This document shows positions 1-16,578 of a stretch of 39,532 nt of DNA, in pieces. Source of the stretch: Acidobacteriota bacterium (GTDB lineage Bacteria; Acidobacteriota; Terriglobia; UBA7540); the NCBI GenBank assembly GCA_021787735.1, contig JAJYLL010000040.1, positions 1 to 39,532 on the forward strand. Reading direction: 5' to 3'. The notes beneath the pieces are model-generated. The model was given only the letters and a program-made list of their open reading frames with translations, was not told where the DNA came from and searched no databases. The position numbers and the translations under genes are program-made. Every line of letters begins with the position of its first letter. Position 1 is the stretch's first letter.

Positions 1-79
1 ACTAGGTTCAGCGAAGAAAGGGCCAACAGTTCGCTGGGCTAAAGGAAAGTCAGGATATTTCAGGAGGATAAACACTACG
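1..79 (+). promoter_or_regulatory. Leader and ribosome binding site of rplL
   Basis: Short stretch upstream of rplL. A purine-rich Shine-Dalgarno-like AGGAGG lies near 62-67, about 12 bases before the ATG at 80, slightly long spacing. One plus-strand frame is open from the window edge to a TAA at 40-42; it could be the very end of rplJ (L10), the usual gene before rplL, but only 13 residues are visible and they are not diagnostic. Confidence 0.35.
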
Positions 80-466
80 ATGTCCGAAGCAATTGATAAG
101 ATTGTTGAACAGATCCAAGGGCTGACTCTGCTCGAAGCCTCGGAGCTGGTGAAGAAGCTGGAAGAAACACTGGGAGTTTCCGCGGCAGCGGCTGCGCCCG
201 TGGTGGTGGCTGGAGCGGCAGGAGCCGGAGCAGCAGCGGCACCCGCAGAGGAAAAGACTGAATTCAACGTGATCCTCACCGCCGTCGGCTCCAACAAGAT
301 CAACGTCATTAAGGCAGTCCGCGAAGTCACGAGTCTCGGCCTGAAGGAAGCCAAGGATCTGGTCGATGGCGCCCCTAAACCGATTAAGGAAGGGGTTTCC
401 AAGGAAGAGGCCGAGACCATTAAGAAGAAGTTTACTGAAGCAGGTGCGACCGTCGAAGTGAAGTAG
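80..466 (+). CDS. rplL: 50S ribosomal protein L7/L12
   Basis: L7/L12 forms the flexible stalk of the large ribosomal subunit and recruits and stimulates the GTPase translation factors. At 128 residues it has the usual length. The N-terminal dimerisation domain (about 1-34, with [13 protein letters not shown]) is followed by an Ala/Val/Gly/Pro-rich hinge (about 35-57). The C-terminal factor-binding domain (about 58-128) carries the typical [16 protein letters not shown] and [19 protein letters not shown] blocks. It precedes rpoB by 241 bases in the conserved bacterial order rplL-rpoB-rpoC. The start at 80 gives a standard N-terminus. Identification is secure. Confidence 0.98.
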   Translation: MSEAIDKIVEQIQGLTLLEASELVKKLEETLGVSAAAAAPVVVAGAAGAGAAAAPAEEKTEFNVILTAVGSNKINVIKAVREVTSLGLKEAKDLVDGAPKPIKEGVSKEEAETIKKKFTEAGATVEVK

Positions 467-484
467 TCCCCTCCGGGCAGGGGA
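467..484 (+). terminator. Hairpin directly after rplL, possible attenuator before rpoB
   Basis: Immediately after the rplL stop codon the sequence TCCCCT (467-472) pairs with AGGGGA (479-484) across a six-base loop, a GC-rich six-pair stem. No T tract follows, so it is not a canonical intrinsic terminator. In E. coli the rplL-rpoB gap carries a partial terminator that lowers RNA polymerase expression relative to L7/L12; a similar role, or an mRNA-processing site, is an inference. The rest of the gap up to 707 shows no gene. Confidence 0.35.
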
Positions 485-707
485 GCACGCGGAGCAGAGC
501 CTGGTCGCTGGTGTTTTCGAGTTGAAAACCCTAAGGACTGGTATTAGCAGGAGGAAGTACTCAATTCAAAATGATCAAGGCAAGGATGTCAAAGTGTGCC
601 CGGAGATAGTTTGGCATCCTTCAGCCCCTCTCATGCATCGAAAACGAAGAGTGCATGTGTCTTCATTAATTCGTAGCCCTTTAAAATCAAAGCAAGGAGC
701 GTAACGA

Positions 708-5369
<4,662 letters not shown>

Positions 5370-5464
5370 TTTTATCCTATCCGGCACGGTGAAGCCACAA
5401 GCGGCCAGCCACGCCGGCCAGAACAAGCAGCAATCAACTCTTCTCGCTTGAGAAGGAGGCAAAA

Positions 5465-9647
<4,183 letters not shown>

Positions 9648-9670
<23 letters not shown>

Positions 9671-10037
9671 GAACCAGAAGCCGGCTGCCCGGGAGCAAGA
9701 CCCTCAACGCTCCCGGCGGCCGGACTCAGTAGACTGGCCGATGCGGTTCTCCTGCTTCAAATGCGGCGAACAGATTGACGCGCCCGAACGCGTCATGAGC
9801 CGAGACACCTGCCCCAAGTGCGACGCGGACCTTCACTGCTGCCTCAACTGCCGATTCTACGACACGGGAAGACACAACCACTGCGCCGAAACCCAGGCCG
9901 AATGGGTCCGTGACAAAGAGAAGGCCAACTACTGCGACTATTTCCAGCCTAACCCCGTCCTGCTCGCCCAAGGCCCTGCCTCCAACAAAAACGATGAAGC
10001 CAGAACGCGCTTCGATTCCCTCTTCGGAAAGTCCTGA
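9648..10037 (+). CDS. Small zinc-ribbon protein overlapping rpoC
   Basis: A protein of up to 129 residues with paired cysteines: CFKCG, then CPKCD, then [16 protein letters not shown] and a late Cys in [10 protein letters not shown]. The spacing suggests two zinc-binding knuckles. The block C.NCRFYD...[18 protein letters not shown] resembles a small conserved protein I have seen in several phyla without an assigned function. The ATG at 9648 lies inside rpoC (23-base overlap), which would give translational coupling. However, the conserved part begins at the internal ATG at 9741 (98 residues), and the first 31 residues look unconserved, so 9741 may be the true start. No function is claimed. 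Position directly behind rpoBC hints at co-expression with RNA polymerase. Confidence 0.8.
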
Positions 10038-10044
10038 TAGAATC

Positions 10045-10066
10045 GCAAATTCAAGATTCAAAATTC
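10045..10066. repeat. Left arm of a 22-bp inverted repeat
   Basis: This AT-rich stretch, beginning GCAAATTCAAG, is the exact reverse complement of 10619-10640. The two arms enclose the four-helix-bundle gene at 10108-10587. The match stops sharply at both edges. Confidence 0.85.
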
Positions 10067-10107
10067 AAGCCGGACTTTTCTGAGAAAATCTTGTCCTCTA
10101 TCCCCTT

Positions 10108-10587
10108 CTAAGACACCTGAATGCAGATCCTGTTCACTCTTTCAAGGAAGGCTTTGCGCTGCTGGCTGGCTTCGCCCGCCTTGCGGGTTTTGTCTGTCAC
10201 GTATCGCTCACTTTTCACACCTGAATTCTGAAGGGACCGAACACAACCGCCAAGTTGTTTGGAAATCGCTTCCGCCTTTGATTTCAGGCCCGAAATTACG
10301 GCTTCAAGACCCTTGAAGGCGGGAAGGCGTTCCCTGAGGGAGAGCATTGAGCGCACCTGACCCGCAGACCCACGTCCAATATACAAAAACGCAAGCAACT
10401 CCTGATTGCTCCCTCGTTCAAGACCTTCGGCAATATTATTTGAAATGGATACCGTCGCTCGTTCGATCTGGTCCCGGATGCTGTGCTGCCCTCGAAAGGC
10501 CGGTGTAGCAGTAAATCTGTAAATCTGTGCCGCAAGTTCTATGCTCGCCGGCCAGGCCGGAAGCTGCTCGAAGCGCTCGTATTTCAC
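10108..10587 (-). CDS. Four-helix-bundle protein (S23/IVP-like family)
   Basis: A 159-residue protein of the four-helix-bundle family related to the 23S rRNA intervening-sequence protein (TIGR02436 type). Diagnostic features are the N-terminal YERFEQLPAWPASIELAAQIY segment (typical reading: YxxFExLxxWxxAxxLxxxIY), then RGQHSIRDQIERATVSISNNIAEG (recognisable as L/IRDQI.RA..SI..NIAEG), then ELLAFLYIGRGSAGQVRSML. About 115 residues form the usual domain; the C-terminal 40 residues, rich in Lys, Arg and Glu, are extra. Members occur as free-standing genes, inside rRNA intervening sequences, and as accessory proteins (Avd) of diversity-generating retroelements. No reverse transcriptase or variable repeat is seen here. 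The gene is bounded by a perfect inverted repeat, suggesting a mobile cassette. Biochemical role unknown. Confidence 0.85.
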   Translation of the reverse strand: MKYERFEQLPAWPASIELAAQIYRFTATPAFRGQHSIRDQIERATVSISNNIAEGLERGSNQELLAFLYIGRGSAGQVRSMLSLRERLPAFKGLEAVISGLKSKAEAISKQLGGCVRSLQNSGVKSERYVTDKTRKAGEASQQRKAFLERVNRICIQVS

Positions 10588-10618
10588 CTTTTACCCCTGC
10601 GGAAAAGATTTGAATCTG

Positions 10619-10640
10619 GAATTTTGAATCTTGAATTTGC
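10619..10640. repeat. Right arm of the 22-bp inverted repeat
   Basis: Exact reverse complement of 10045-10066, beginning GAATTTTGAATCTTG and ending ATTTGC. It lies 31 bases upstream of the start codon of the four-helix-bundle gene, so it may also sit in that gene's promoter or leader. Confidence 0.85.
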
Positions 10641-10713
10641 AATCCTGCCACGTACTTACTTAAGGTCGCAGGAAGTTATATTCTTGGATGGGACGTCGGC
10701 GGCGTTGGAACCC

Positions 10714-10740
10714 GGAATTTTGAATTTTGAGTTCCTGATC
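10714..10740. repeat. Third, degenerate copy of the inverted-repeat sequence
   Basis: GGAATTTTGAATTTTGAG followed by TTCCTGATC closely resembles the right arm at 10618-10640 and lies in the same orientation, 74 bases further on and just past the gatA stop codon. Together the copies form a direct plus an inverted pair around the cassette. Confidence 0.6.
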
Positions 10741-10768
10741 TTATCAGAGGGCATCGCCGCAGCAGGGA

Positions 10769-12223
10769 TCAAGACACGCTGAATCCGCCGGCCTTTTCAA
10801 AAGCGTCGGCCACTTGCAGCAGTCGAGACTCATCAAAATACCTGGCAAAGATCTGCATGCCCACCGGCAGCGGAGGCTCGCCCGGTAGCTTACCGCAGGG
10901 GACCGAGATTCCCGGAATACCCGCTAGACTTGCGGTAACCGTATAGATATCAGCGAGATACATCTGGAGGGGGTCGTCCAGCTTTTCGTTCAGCTTGAAG
11001 GGAGGAATGGGCGACGTGGGGGTGACGATCACATCAACGTCGTCAAAAGCTTCCACAAAATCCCGCGCAATCAGCGTGCGCACCTTCTGCGCTTTCAGGT
11101 AGTAGGCATCGTAGTAGCCGGAACTCAGCACGTAAGTTCCCAGCATGATGCGGCGCTTTACCTCGGGTCCGAATCCCTGGTCGCGCGTCTTGCGATACAT
11201 GTCGCGAAGGCCCGAAAATTCCGCCGCGCGGAAGCCGTAGCGCACGCCGTCATAACGCGCCAGATTGGAGCTCGCTTCCGCCGTGCAGATGATGTAGTAG
11301 CACCCGATGGCATATTCGGTGTGCGGCAGGCGGATTGGGACAATTTTGCAGCCCAGTTTTTCGAGCAGCTTGATTCCCTTCTCGACGTTGGCACGGATGT
11401 CGGGGTTCAGGCCTTCAAAGTACTCGTTGGGCACGCCGACTTTCACCCCGCGCACGTTGCCGTCAAGAGACTTCTCGTAATCATCGACGGAAATGTCCGC
11501 CGAGGTGGAATCCAGCGCGTCGCGGCCGGCAATCACCTTCATCGTCCGCGCCACGTCGCGTACTGAGCGTCCGAAGGGGCCGATGTGGTCGAGCGATGAG
11601 GCAAAGGCCACCAGGCCGTAGCGCGAAACTCGCCCATAGGTCCCCATCATTCCCACAACGCCGCAAAATGCCGCCGGCTGCCGGATGGAGCCGCCCGTGT
11701 CCGACCCGAGTGAAACGGTCGCCAGATTGGCCGCCACGGCCGCTGCCGAGCCGCCGCTGGAGCCGCCTGGAACGCGTGTCAGATCGTGCGGGTTGTGGGT
11801 GGGATAAAAGCCGGAATTTTCGGTCGAAGAGCCCATGGCGAACTCATCGCAATTGGTCTTGCCCAGAATGACGGCCCCGGCCGACTCCAGCCTCTGCACC
11901 GCCGTCGCGTCGTAGGGCGCCATGTAGTTTTCCAGGATCTTTGAAGCGCAAGTCGTACGCAGGCCGCGCGTCAGGATCACATCCTTCACCGCCACGGGCA
12001 CGCCGGAGAGTGGCCGCAACGGCTCGCCGGCCGCGATCTGGCGGTCAACAGCACGAGCCTGCTCCAGCGCCTTTTCCTCGCACGTTGAAAGGTAGGAGCG
12101 GACCCTCGGATCGTCGGTCCGGATCCGGTCGATATGCGCCCGCGCGATTTCTTCCGCCGATGCCTCGCGCTTTGCCAGCGCACCGTGAATTTCTTCGATG
12201 GTCAGGTTGGTCAAATTATCCAT
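10769..12223 (-). CDS. gatA: Asp-tRNA(Asn)/Glu-tRNA(Gln) amidotransferase subunit A
   Basis: Amidase subunit of the GatCAB complex, which releases ammonia from glutamine for converting mischarged Glu-tRNA(Gln) or Asp-tRNA(Asn) to the correct amide form. The amidase signature is complete: Lys80 in VAVKD, then [13 protein letters not shown] with the cis Ser155, and [12 protein letters not shown] with nucleophile Ser179. These correspond to the Lys79-Ser154-Ser178 triad of the S. aureus enzyme. At 484 residues the length is normal. gatC lies 41 bases upstream on the same strand; gatB is not in the window. The start at 12223 has no clear ribosome site, but the N-terminus aligns with family members. 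Confidence 0.97.
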   Translation of the reverse strand: MDNLTNLTIEEIHGALAKREASAEEIARAHIDRIRTDDPRVRSYLSTCEEKALEQARAVDRQIAAGEPLRPLSGVPVAVKDVILTRGLRTTCASKILENYMAPYDATAVQRLESAGAVILGKTNCDEFAMGSSTENSGFYPTHNPHDLTRVPGGSSGGSAAAVAANLATVSLGSDTGGSIRQPAAFCGVVGMMGTYGRVSRYGLVAFASSLDHIGPFGRSVRDVARTMKVIAGRDALDSTSADISVDDYEKSLDGNVRGVKVGVPNEYFEGLNPDIRANVEKGIKLLEKLGCKIVPIRLPHTEYAIGCYYIICTAEASSNLARYDGVRYGFRAAEFSGLRDMYRKTRDQGFGPEVKRRIMLGTYVLSSGYYDAYYLKAQKVRTLIARDFVEAFDDVDVIVTPTSPIPPFKLNEKLDDPLQMYLADIYTVTASLAGIPGISVPCGKLPGEPPLPVGMQIFARYFDESRLLQVADAFEKAGGFSVS

Positions 12224-12264
12224 GAGCGGTTCTTAACACTGGGATTGACGTGGGGCGACCGAAG

Positions 12265-12567
12265 CTACTCGCGGTCGATCACCTGCGGCACCTTGAAGCT
12301 GCCGCTGCCGGCCTCGGGAGCATTCTGGAGAGCCTCTTCCTGTGTAAAGGTCGGCTTCGATACGTCATCGCGCAGGGACGAATTCTCAGCGGCGGCGTGG
12401 GTCACCTGGGCCATCGGCTCCACTCCCGTGGTGTCCAACTGGCTCAGCTTCTGAACGTACTCCAGAACCGCATCGAGTTGCGGGCCGAACATCTTCACTT
12501 CCTCTTCGGTCAGGTCCAGGTGAGCAAGGTCAGCCACATAAAAAACTTCTTTTTCGCTTAAAGCCAT
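12265..12567 (-). CDS. gatC: Asp-tRNA(Asn)/Glu-tRNA(Gln) amidotransferase subunit C
   Basis: The 100-residue GatC wraps around GatA and stabilises the GatCAB complex. The N-terminal helix VFYVADLAHLDLTEEEVKMF and the LDAVLEYVQKLSQLDT segment, followed by GVEPMAQVTH and LRDDV, are typical; the family motif is VxxxAxLARLxLxxEE...L..IL.YV..L...DT.GV.P. An AGGA ribosome site lies six bases before the ATG. It sits between dciA and gatA on the minus strand, very likely in one operon. Confidence 0.95.
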   Translation of the reverse strand: MALSEKEVFYVADLAHLDLTEEEVKMFGPQLDAVLEYVQKLSQLDTTGVEPMAQVTHAAAENSSLRDDVSKPTFTQEEALQNAPEAGSGSFKVPQVIDRE

Positions 12568-12687
12568 CGTTATCCTGCTGCTTGATTTGATTGACGAAAT
12601 TGTCCACGCACCCTCAGGACTGAAGGGCCCCGCTTGAGCCTGCGGGCGCCGCCGAAACCCTGCCCGGAAGGCGCATTAAATATGATA

Positions 12688-13020
12688 TCAGTTGATCTGA
12701 GATTTGTCCGGCAAGGACGTGGCCATCGTGGGCTGCGCCACATAACGGACCTTTAATTTGCACACTGCCGGCACGCCCAGATATTGATTGACGCGCGCCA
12801 GGATATCATCCGACATCGCCCGCATTTCGGCACACCACGACATGCAGTCGCACTCGAGCGTCAGCGTGCCTTCTTCAAAGTCCACCGGCCGCGTGTGCCG
12901 CGCCATCGGTTTGCCGGCAACCAGCGGCCACAATGGCGCCAGAATTTCCACCACCCGCGGATTGCTGCGCCGTACCTGGCCCTTGAAAATAAGAGGGAGA
13001 ATCTTGCTGATTTCTTCCAT
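12688..13020 (-). CDS. DciA-like (DUF721) protein
   Basis: A 110-residue member of the DUF721 family. In many bacteria lacking DnaC or DnaI, the family member DciA interacts with the replicative helicase DnaB and helps load it. The family layout is visible: helix with IFKG, LWPLVAGKPMARHTRPVDFEEGTLTLECDC (recognisable as W..vvG..la.ht.p..f..g.L.v...), then W...M......ILARVNQYLG and the ending LKVRYV. It is shorter than proteobacterial DciA and consists of the core domain only. It lies 120 bases upstream of gatC on the same strand. A DnaA-like link is not visible. Function is assigned from family knowledge only. Confidence 0.82.
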   Translation of the reverse strand: MEEISKILPLIFKGQVRRSNPRVVEILAPLWPLVAGKPMARHTRPVDFEEGTLTLECDCMSWCAEMRAMSDDILARVNQYLGVPAVCKLKVRYVAQPTMATSLPDKSQIN

Positions 13021-13100
13021 CGAAATCTTTTGCTCGTCTCTCGTCTGTCGAATGTGGAAAAAGAGTCTACCACAATCGGAGGCAAGGTCAAATACTTTGT

Positions 13101-13160
13101 GGGCACTTGCTGGTGCCCAGAGGTTGCGAGTCTCCCGGGCGGCCCACCTGCATTTGCAGG
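13101..13160. other. Two hairpins between the hypothetical gene and dciA
   Basis: GGGCAC (13101-13106) pairs with GTGCCC (13113-13118), and CCTGCA (13147-13152) pairs with TGCAGG (13155-13160) across two bases. They lie in the 156-base gap between the stop of the 13177 gene and the dciA start. They may act as a bidirectional terminator, but neither is followed by a T run. Confidence 0.3.
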
Positions 13161-13176
13161 CATGCTTCTCGCCCGC

Positions 13177-13809
13177 TCACCAAGAACCGGACACATCGAG
13201 GTCACACGACGCCTCGTCACCTGCGTCGTCGAACAATGCTAGCCTGCAATGAATAGTACCAGCGCCCTCAGGGGGAACGTCGGGAACCTCTAATGGCAAA
13301 ATTCCCCGACGCGTAGAGCGCCCTCCCTCGACTTTAATTATGTTGCCCTCCATGAGCCACTGTGGCCGGCCAAGGTCCCACTGTGTGTGCCTACCCTGGA
13401 TTCTCACTATTGGTCGAGGGCTAAGATTCGAGTACGATTGACGTATCTCCTTGACCTCTAGTTCGTATCGATTAATTAACGAAATTCTACTCCCCTTGTT
13501 CGCGATGATTAGATCGAAATGCACGCACGTGCCCACGGCCTTATTACGATCAAACCGCACGTAAAATCTTGAGCCATCCTGGGGGTAGATAACCAATTCG
13601 GGCTTGGATGCGCCTGCTGCGCGAAGCCGCTCGATTTCCTCCTGTTTCTTCTTGAATACATCCCAAGAGCCCAAAACCAAGGCCACGTCCAAGACGGCGT
13701 AAGGAAGCCACGACGGGAGAACAAGTTGCGGAATAAATTTAGCAAGCCCAGAAGCTATCGCAAAGATAAAGAGAATCCTCGATCCATCTACCGAAGAGAA
13801 GTTTGACAA
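13177..13809 (-). CDS. Hypothetical membrane-anchored protein
   Basis: Not recognised. The predicted 210-residue protein starts with TTG at 13809 with only a weak ribosome site, so the true start is uncertain. Two short hydrophobic segments (about residues 11-30 and 33-49) are followed by a charged helix ([15 protein letters not shown]). A beta-rich domain (about 70-210) then follows, with features such as [15 protein letters not shown] and [22 protein letters not shown]. That arrangement suggests a double membrane anchor with a soluble Ig-like or similar domain. The coding sequence is visibly AT-richer than its neighbours, with stretches such as TCGATTAATTAACG, pointing to more recent acquisition. 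It is separate from the dciA-gatCA group by a hairpin-containing gap. No function is proposed. Confidence 0.65.
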   Translation of the reverse strand: MSNFSSVDGSRILFIFAIASGLAKFIPQLVLPSWLPYAVLDVALVLGSWDVFKKKQEEIERLRAAGASKPELVIYPQDGSRFYVRFDRNKAVGTCVHFDLIIANKGSRISLINRYELEVKEIRQSYSNLSPRPIVRIQGRHTQWDLGRPQWLMEGNIIKVEGGRSTRRGILPLEVPDVPPEGAGTIHCRLALFDDAGDEASCDLDVSGSW

Positions 13810-13925
13810 ATTCCAAAATGTCCACGGCCATTCCTCCGTTTCCTACGTACGCTAATAGGTACAGAATTCTCTACTGTTCTCTGCCTAAACCGCAAGAGGA
13901 ATGAGCCGCCTTCCAACTCAAATTC

Positions 13926-13955
13926 TTGCTGTCCTCCAGCACGGGCCCTTATAAT
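13926..13955 (+). promoter_or_regulatory. Sigma70-type promoter abutting maf
   Basis: A perfect TATAAT lies at 13950-13955, with TTGCTG at 13926-13931 and an 18-base spacer. Transcription would begin around 13962, right at the GTG start codon at 13963, so the maf mRNA may be leaderless. No Shine-Dalgarno sequence is seen. Confidence 0.5.
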
Positions 13956-13962
13956 AAAGCGC

Positions 13963-14538
13963 GTGATCCGCCTTATTCTGGCTTCCAACTCTCCCCGCCG
14001 CCGCGAACTGCTGCAAAATTCGGGATTCGAATTCGACGTTCGGCCCAGCGGAATTGAAGAAACCCGGCTCCCCGGCGAGTCGCCTGAAGACTTTACACGC
14101 AGGCTGGCGCGCGACAAGGCCCTCGATGTTGCAAGGCAGTCAAGCCCCGGCAATCTGGTGCTGGGCGCCGATACCGTAGTGGCCATTAACGGTGAAATCC
14201 TCGAAAAGCCTGCCGATGCCGATGACGCCGCAAGAATGCTCCGCACACTTTCAGGCCGCGCGCATCGCGTGATCACCGGGGTATGCCTTGTCCGCGCGCC
14301 GGAAAACGTTCTGGCCTGCACACACGAGACAACTTCCGTCACGTTCAGAAGTCTTACTGAAGATGAGATCGACAGTTACGTCGCGAGCGGTGAACCTTTT
14401 GACAAAGCCGGCGGCTACGCCATCCAAGGGCTCGCTTCCCGGTTTGTCAACCGCATCGAAGGCTGCTACTTCAACGTGGTCGGCCTGCCCATCCCGCTTG
14501 TGTATGAGATGGTGAAGACAATCACCGTCAAAGAATAA
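13963..14538 (+). CDS. maf: Maf family nucleotide pyrophosphatase
   Basis: Maf proteins hydrolyse non-canonical or excess nucleoside triphosphates to monophosphates. The N-terminal [11 protein letters not shown] motif, the central GADTVV and the block [13 protein letters not shown] are present. The latter is typical of the YhdE-type dTTP/UTP pyrophosphatases rather than the YceF type. At 191 residues the length is normal. The start is GTG at 13963, giving the expected [13 protein letters not shown]-terminus. The last 11 bases overlap the convergent selB gene. Substrate preference is inferred from the motif. Confidence 0.93.
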   Translation: MIRLILASNSPRRRELLQNSGFEFDVRPSGIEETRLPGESPEDFTRRLARDKALDVARQSSPGNLVLGADTVVAINGEILEKPADADDAARMLRTLSGRAHRVITGVCLVRAPENVLACTHETTSVTFRSLTEDEIDSYVASGEPFDKAGGYAIQGLASRFVNRIEGCYFNVVGLPIPLVYEMVKTITVKE

Positions 14539-16435
14539 TCCGCTCGTCGCCCTGGCGGCGGGTGACGCGCTCGTGGTCAAGATATTCCAGCAGCGGAATG
14601 GCGTGTTTGCGGGTAAGCCCGGTCAATTCCTTAAAGACGCCCACGTTGATGCGGTTGCTTTTTGACTTTTGCCGCGCAATCAGTTCGCGCAGCCCAGCCA
14701 GCGCCGCAGAGTGGAAAATCAAATCTTCCGCTACCTTCACCAGCACCTTATCTTTCAACAGCATCTGAAGGATCTTCGCGGCCCGCGCGCGGTCTATTTT
14801 CAGCCTTCCCAGCACATCGCTTGCGGCCGGCACGGCAAGCCCAGCCGTCTCAAACGCGCGTACAATCTGGTCGCGCGCCGCCTTTTCCTGCGGGTCGAGC
14901 TCAATCACGCGCCCCGCCTGCCGCACGGACTCGCCGCTGATCTCGATCTTCGTCGCCTTCTCCAGTTGCCGCAGCACGGCGTTAAAGAGCGCCTGCGATG
15001 GCGATTGCTTCTGGCGGTCGCGCACCCGGCCCCTCAGATCTTCCTTTGCAATGCCGCTCATCAGAGGATTGCTCGAATGGAAGCTCTCAAGCTGTTTGAG
15101 TGTGGCGACTGCCAGGTGGAGAAAATGCTCGGCGTGAATGAATACGCTAGCCGGCTGGCCCAAAATCACGAGCTTCTTCTTTGCCTGGAGAGCCCGTCCC
15201 AGTTGTTCAAGCGCAGCCTCCGCCCGGCCCATCCGCGCCGTCAGCATTGCCATCGGAGCCTCTCCCGCCTCCCGGACCAGGAATTCCAGCCGCTCCTCTT
15301 CATTTCCCTTTTCCATTACTAAAAGGAACTCTGCGACGGCCGGGTCCAGAAGCCGGTGCCGCTCCGGCAGATTGTCCAGCACCACGCCGCCGCCGATGGT
15401 GAGCACGGGGGAAAACTGCCGCGCAATATACCGGTCGCCCGGCAGAAACAGCCCCGGCTCCGCCAGGCGCAGTTGCACGTAACCTTTCCTGTCCGGCTCG
15501 AGTTCTTTCGCATCCAGCAGGACAACTTCCGCCACGGTCTCCGCCGTTCCAGAGTGGAAATGCACCCGCGCGCGGTTCTTCAGCGGGCGCGCCGATGGCA
15601 GCAAATTCAAAGAACAGTCCAGGCGTGAAGTCGCCTGGAACAGCCCGGGTGCGGCCAGCACCATGCCGCGCGCGATTTCGCTGGTTTCAACTCCGGCCAG
15701 GTTCAACGCAGTCCGCTGGCCGGCCTCGGCGCATTCGGCAGGCGCATTGTGCACCTGAATGCCCCGTACGCGCGCCCGGCGTTCTTCGGGGAAAATTTCG
15801 GCTTCCTCGTCCTTGTGGATCGTTCCCGCAATCAGCGTCCCCGTCACCACCGTTCCAAAACCCTTCATGACAAACGCCCGATCTATGGGCAGTCGAAAGG
15901 GTAAGGCCAGCGGCCGTGCGATAATTCCCTCAGCAAGCCTCCGCAGTTCGGCCCGAACGTTGTCCAGTCCCTCACCGGTTTTCGCGCTGGCCGCGATGAT
16001 GGGAGCGCCTTCAAGAAAAGATCCTTTCACCAGTTCCTGAATTTCCAGCCTCACCAGGTCCAGCATGTCGCGGTCAACCAGATCGGATTTCGTGATCACG
16101 ACCAGCCCGTTGCGAATATTGAGCAGCCGGCAGATATCAAAATGCTCGCGGGTTTGCGGCTTGATGGACTCGTCCGCCGCCACCACCAGCAACACCAGGT
16201 CGATGCCGCCCACGCCGGCCAGCATGTTCTTTACAAAACGCTCGTGGCCCGGCACGTCCACAAATCCCACTCGGACATCGTGGTCCATGTCGAGGTGCGC
16301 AAAGCCGAGGTCAATAGTGATGCCGCGCTTCTTCTCTTCTGCCAGGCGGTCCGGGTCGGTTCCCGTCAGCGCCAACACCAGGGCGGATTTTCCGTGGTCA
16401 ATATGACCGGCGGTTCCTACAATCAGATGTTTCAT
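14528..16435 (-). CDS. selB: Selenocysteine-specific elongation factor
   Basis: SelB brings selenocysteyl-tRNA to UGA codons marked by a SECIS element. The start is placed at the ATG at 16435, giving 635 residues beginning [17 protein letters not shown]; a 17-residue upstream extension to 16486 is unlikely. GTPase motifs are GHIDHGKS (10-17), RGIT (38-41), DVPGHERF (60-67) and TKSD (115-118). They are followed by the EF-Tu-like beta-barrel domains and a C-terminal half of winged-helix repeats that read the SECIS. EF-Tu itself lacks such a long C-terminal part. selA, selC and an obvious tRNA-Sec are not in the window. It is probably the last gene of the galT-gph-HEAT-selB operon, 143 bases behind the HEAT gene. 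Confidence 0.95.
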   Translation of the reverse strand: MKHLIVGTAGHIDHGKSALVLALTGTDPDRLAEEKKRGITIDLGFAHLDMDHDVRVGFVDVPGHERFVKNMLAGVGGIDLVLLVVAADESIKPQTREHFDICRLLNIRNGLVVITKSDLVDRDMLDLVRLEIQELVKGSFLEGAPIIAASAKTGEGLDNVRAELRRLAEGIIARPLALPFRLPIDRAFVMKGFGTVVTGTLIAGTIHKDEEAEIFPEERRARVRGIQVHNAPAECAEAGQRTALNLAGVETSEIARGMVLAAPGLFQATSRLDCSLNLLPSARPLKNRARVHFHSGTAETVAEVVLLDAKELEPDRKGYVQLRLAEPGLFLPGDRYIARQFSPVLTIGGGVVLDNLPERHRLLDPAVAEFLLVMEKGNEEERLEFLVREAGEAPMAMLTARMGRAEAALEQLGRALQAKKKLVILGQPASVFIHAEHFLHLAVATLKQLESFHSSNPLMSGIAKEDLRGRVRDRQKQSPSQALFNAVLRQLEKATKIEISGESVRQAGRVIELDPQEKAARDQIVRAFETAGLAVPAASDVLGRLKIDRARAAKILQMLLKDKVLVKVAEDLIFHSAALAGLRELIARQKSKSNRINVGVFKELTGLTRKHAIPLLEYLDHERVTRRQGDERIIL

Positions 16436-16532
16436 TGCACAAGAATTATCAGGGATGGAGGAAGGTTCTGGCAACTGCGGCGACAATACAGCGTGCTGCG
16501 AGCAGCGGCAAGTTTACTTCGCCACAGTCCGG

Positions 16533-16551
16533 CACCACCAAACACGTGGTG
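16533..16551 (-). terminator. Hairpin between the HEAT gene and selB
   Basis: CACCAC (16533-16538) pairs with GTGGTG (16546-16551) across a seven-base loop in the 143-base gap upstream of selB. No T tract follows on either strand, so termination is uncertain. It could equally be a processing site that separates selB expression from the genes before it. Confidence 0.25.
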
Positions 16552-16578
16552 GCATAAAGCCGCCGCTACACCAGCAGG

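Noticed and set aside
10045..10740. Diversity-generating retroelement
   Set aside because: The four-helix-bundle protein resembles the accessory Avd family, but no reverse transcriptase, template repeat or variable repeat is present.
16436..16578. Possible tRNA-Sec next to selB
   Set aside because: Hairpins are present but neither strand gives an acceptor stem, long variable arm or UCA anticodon loop in tRNA arrangement.
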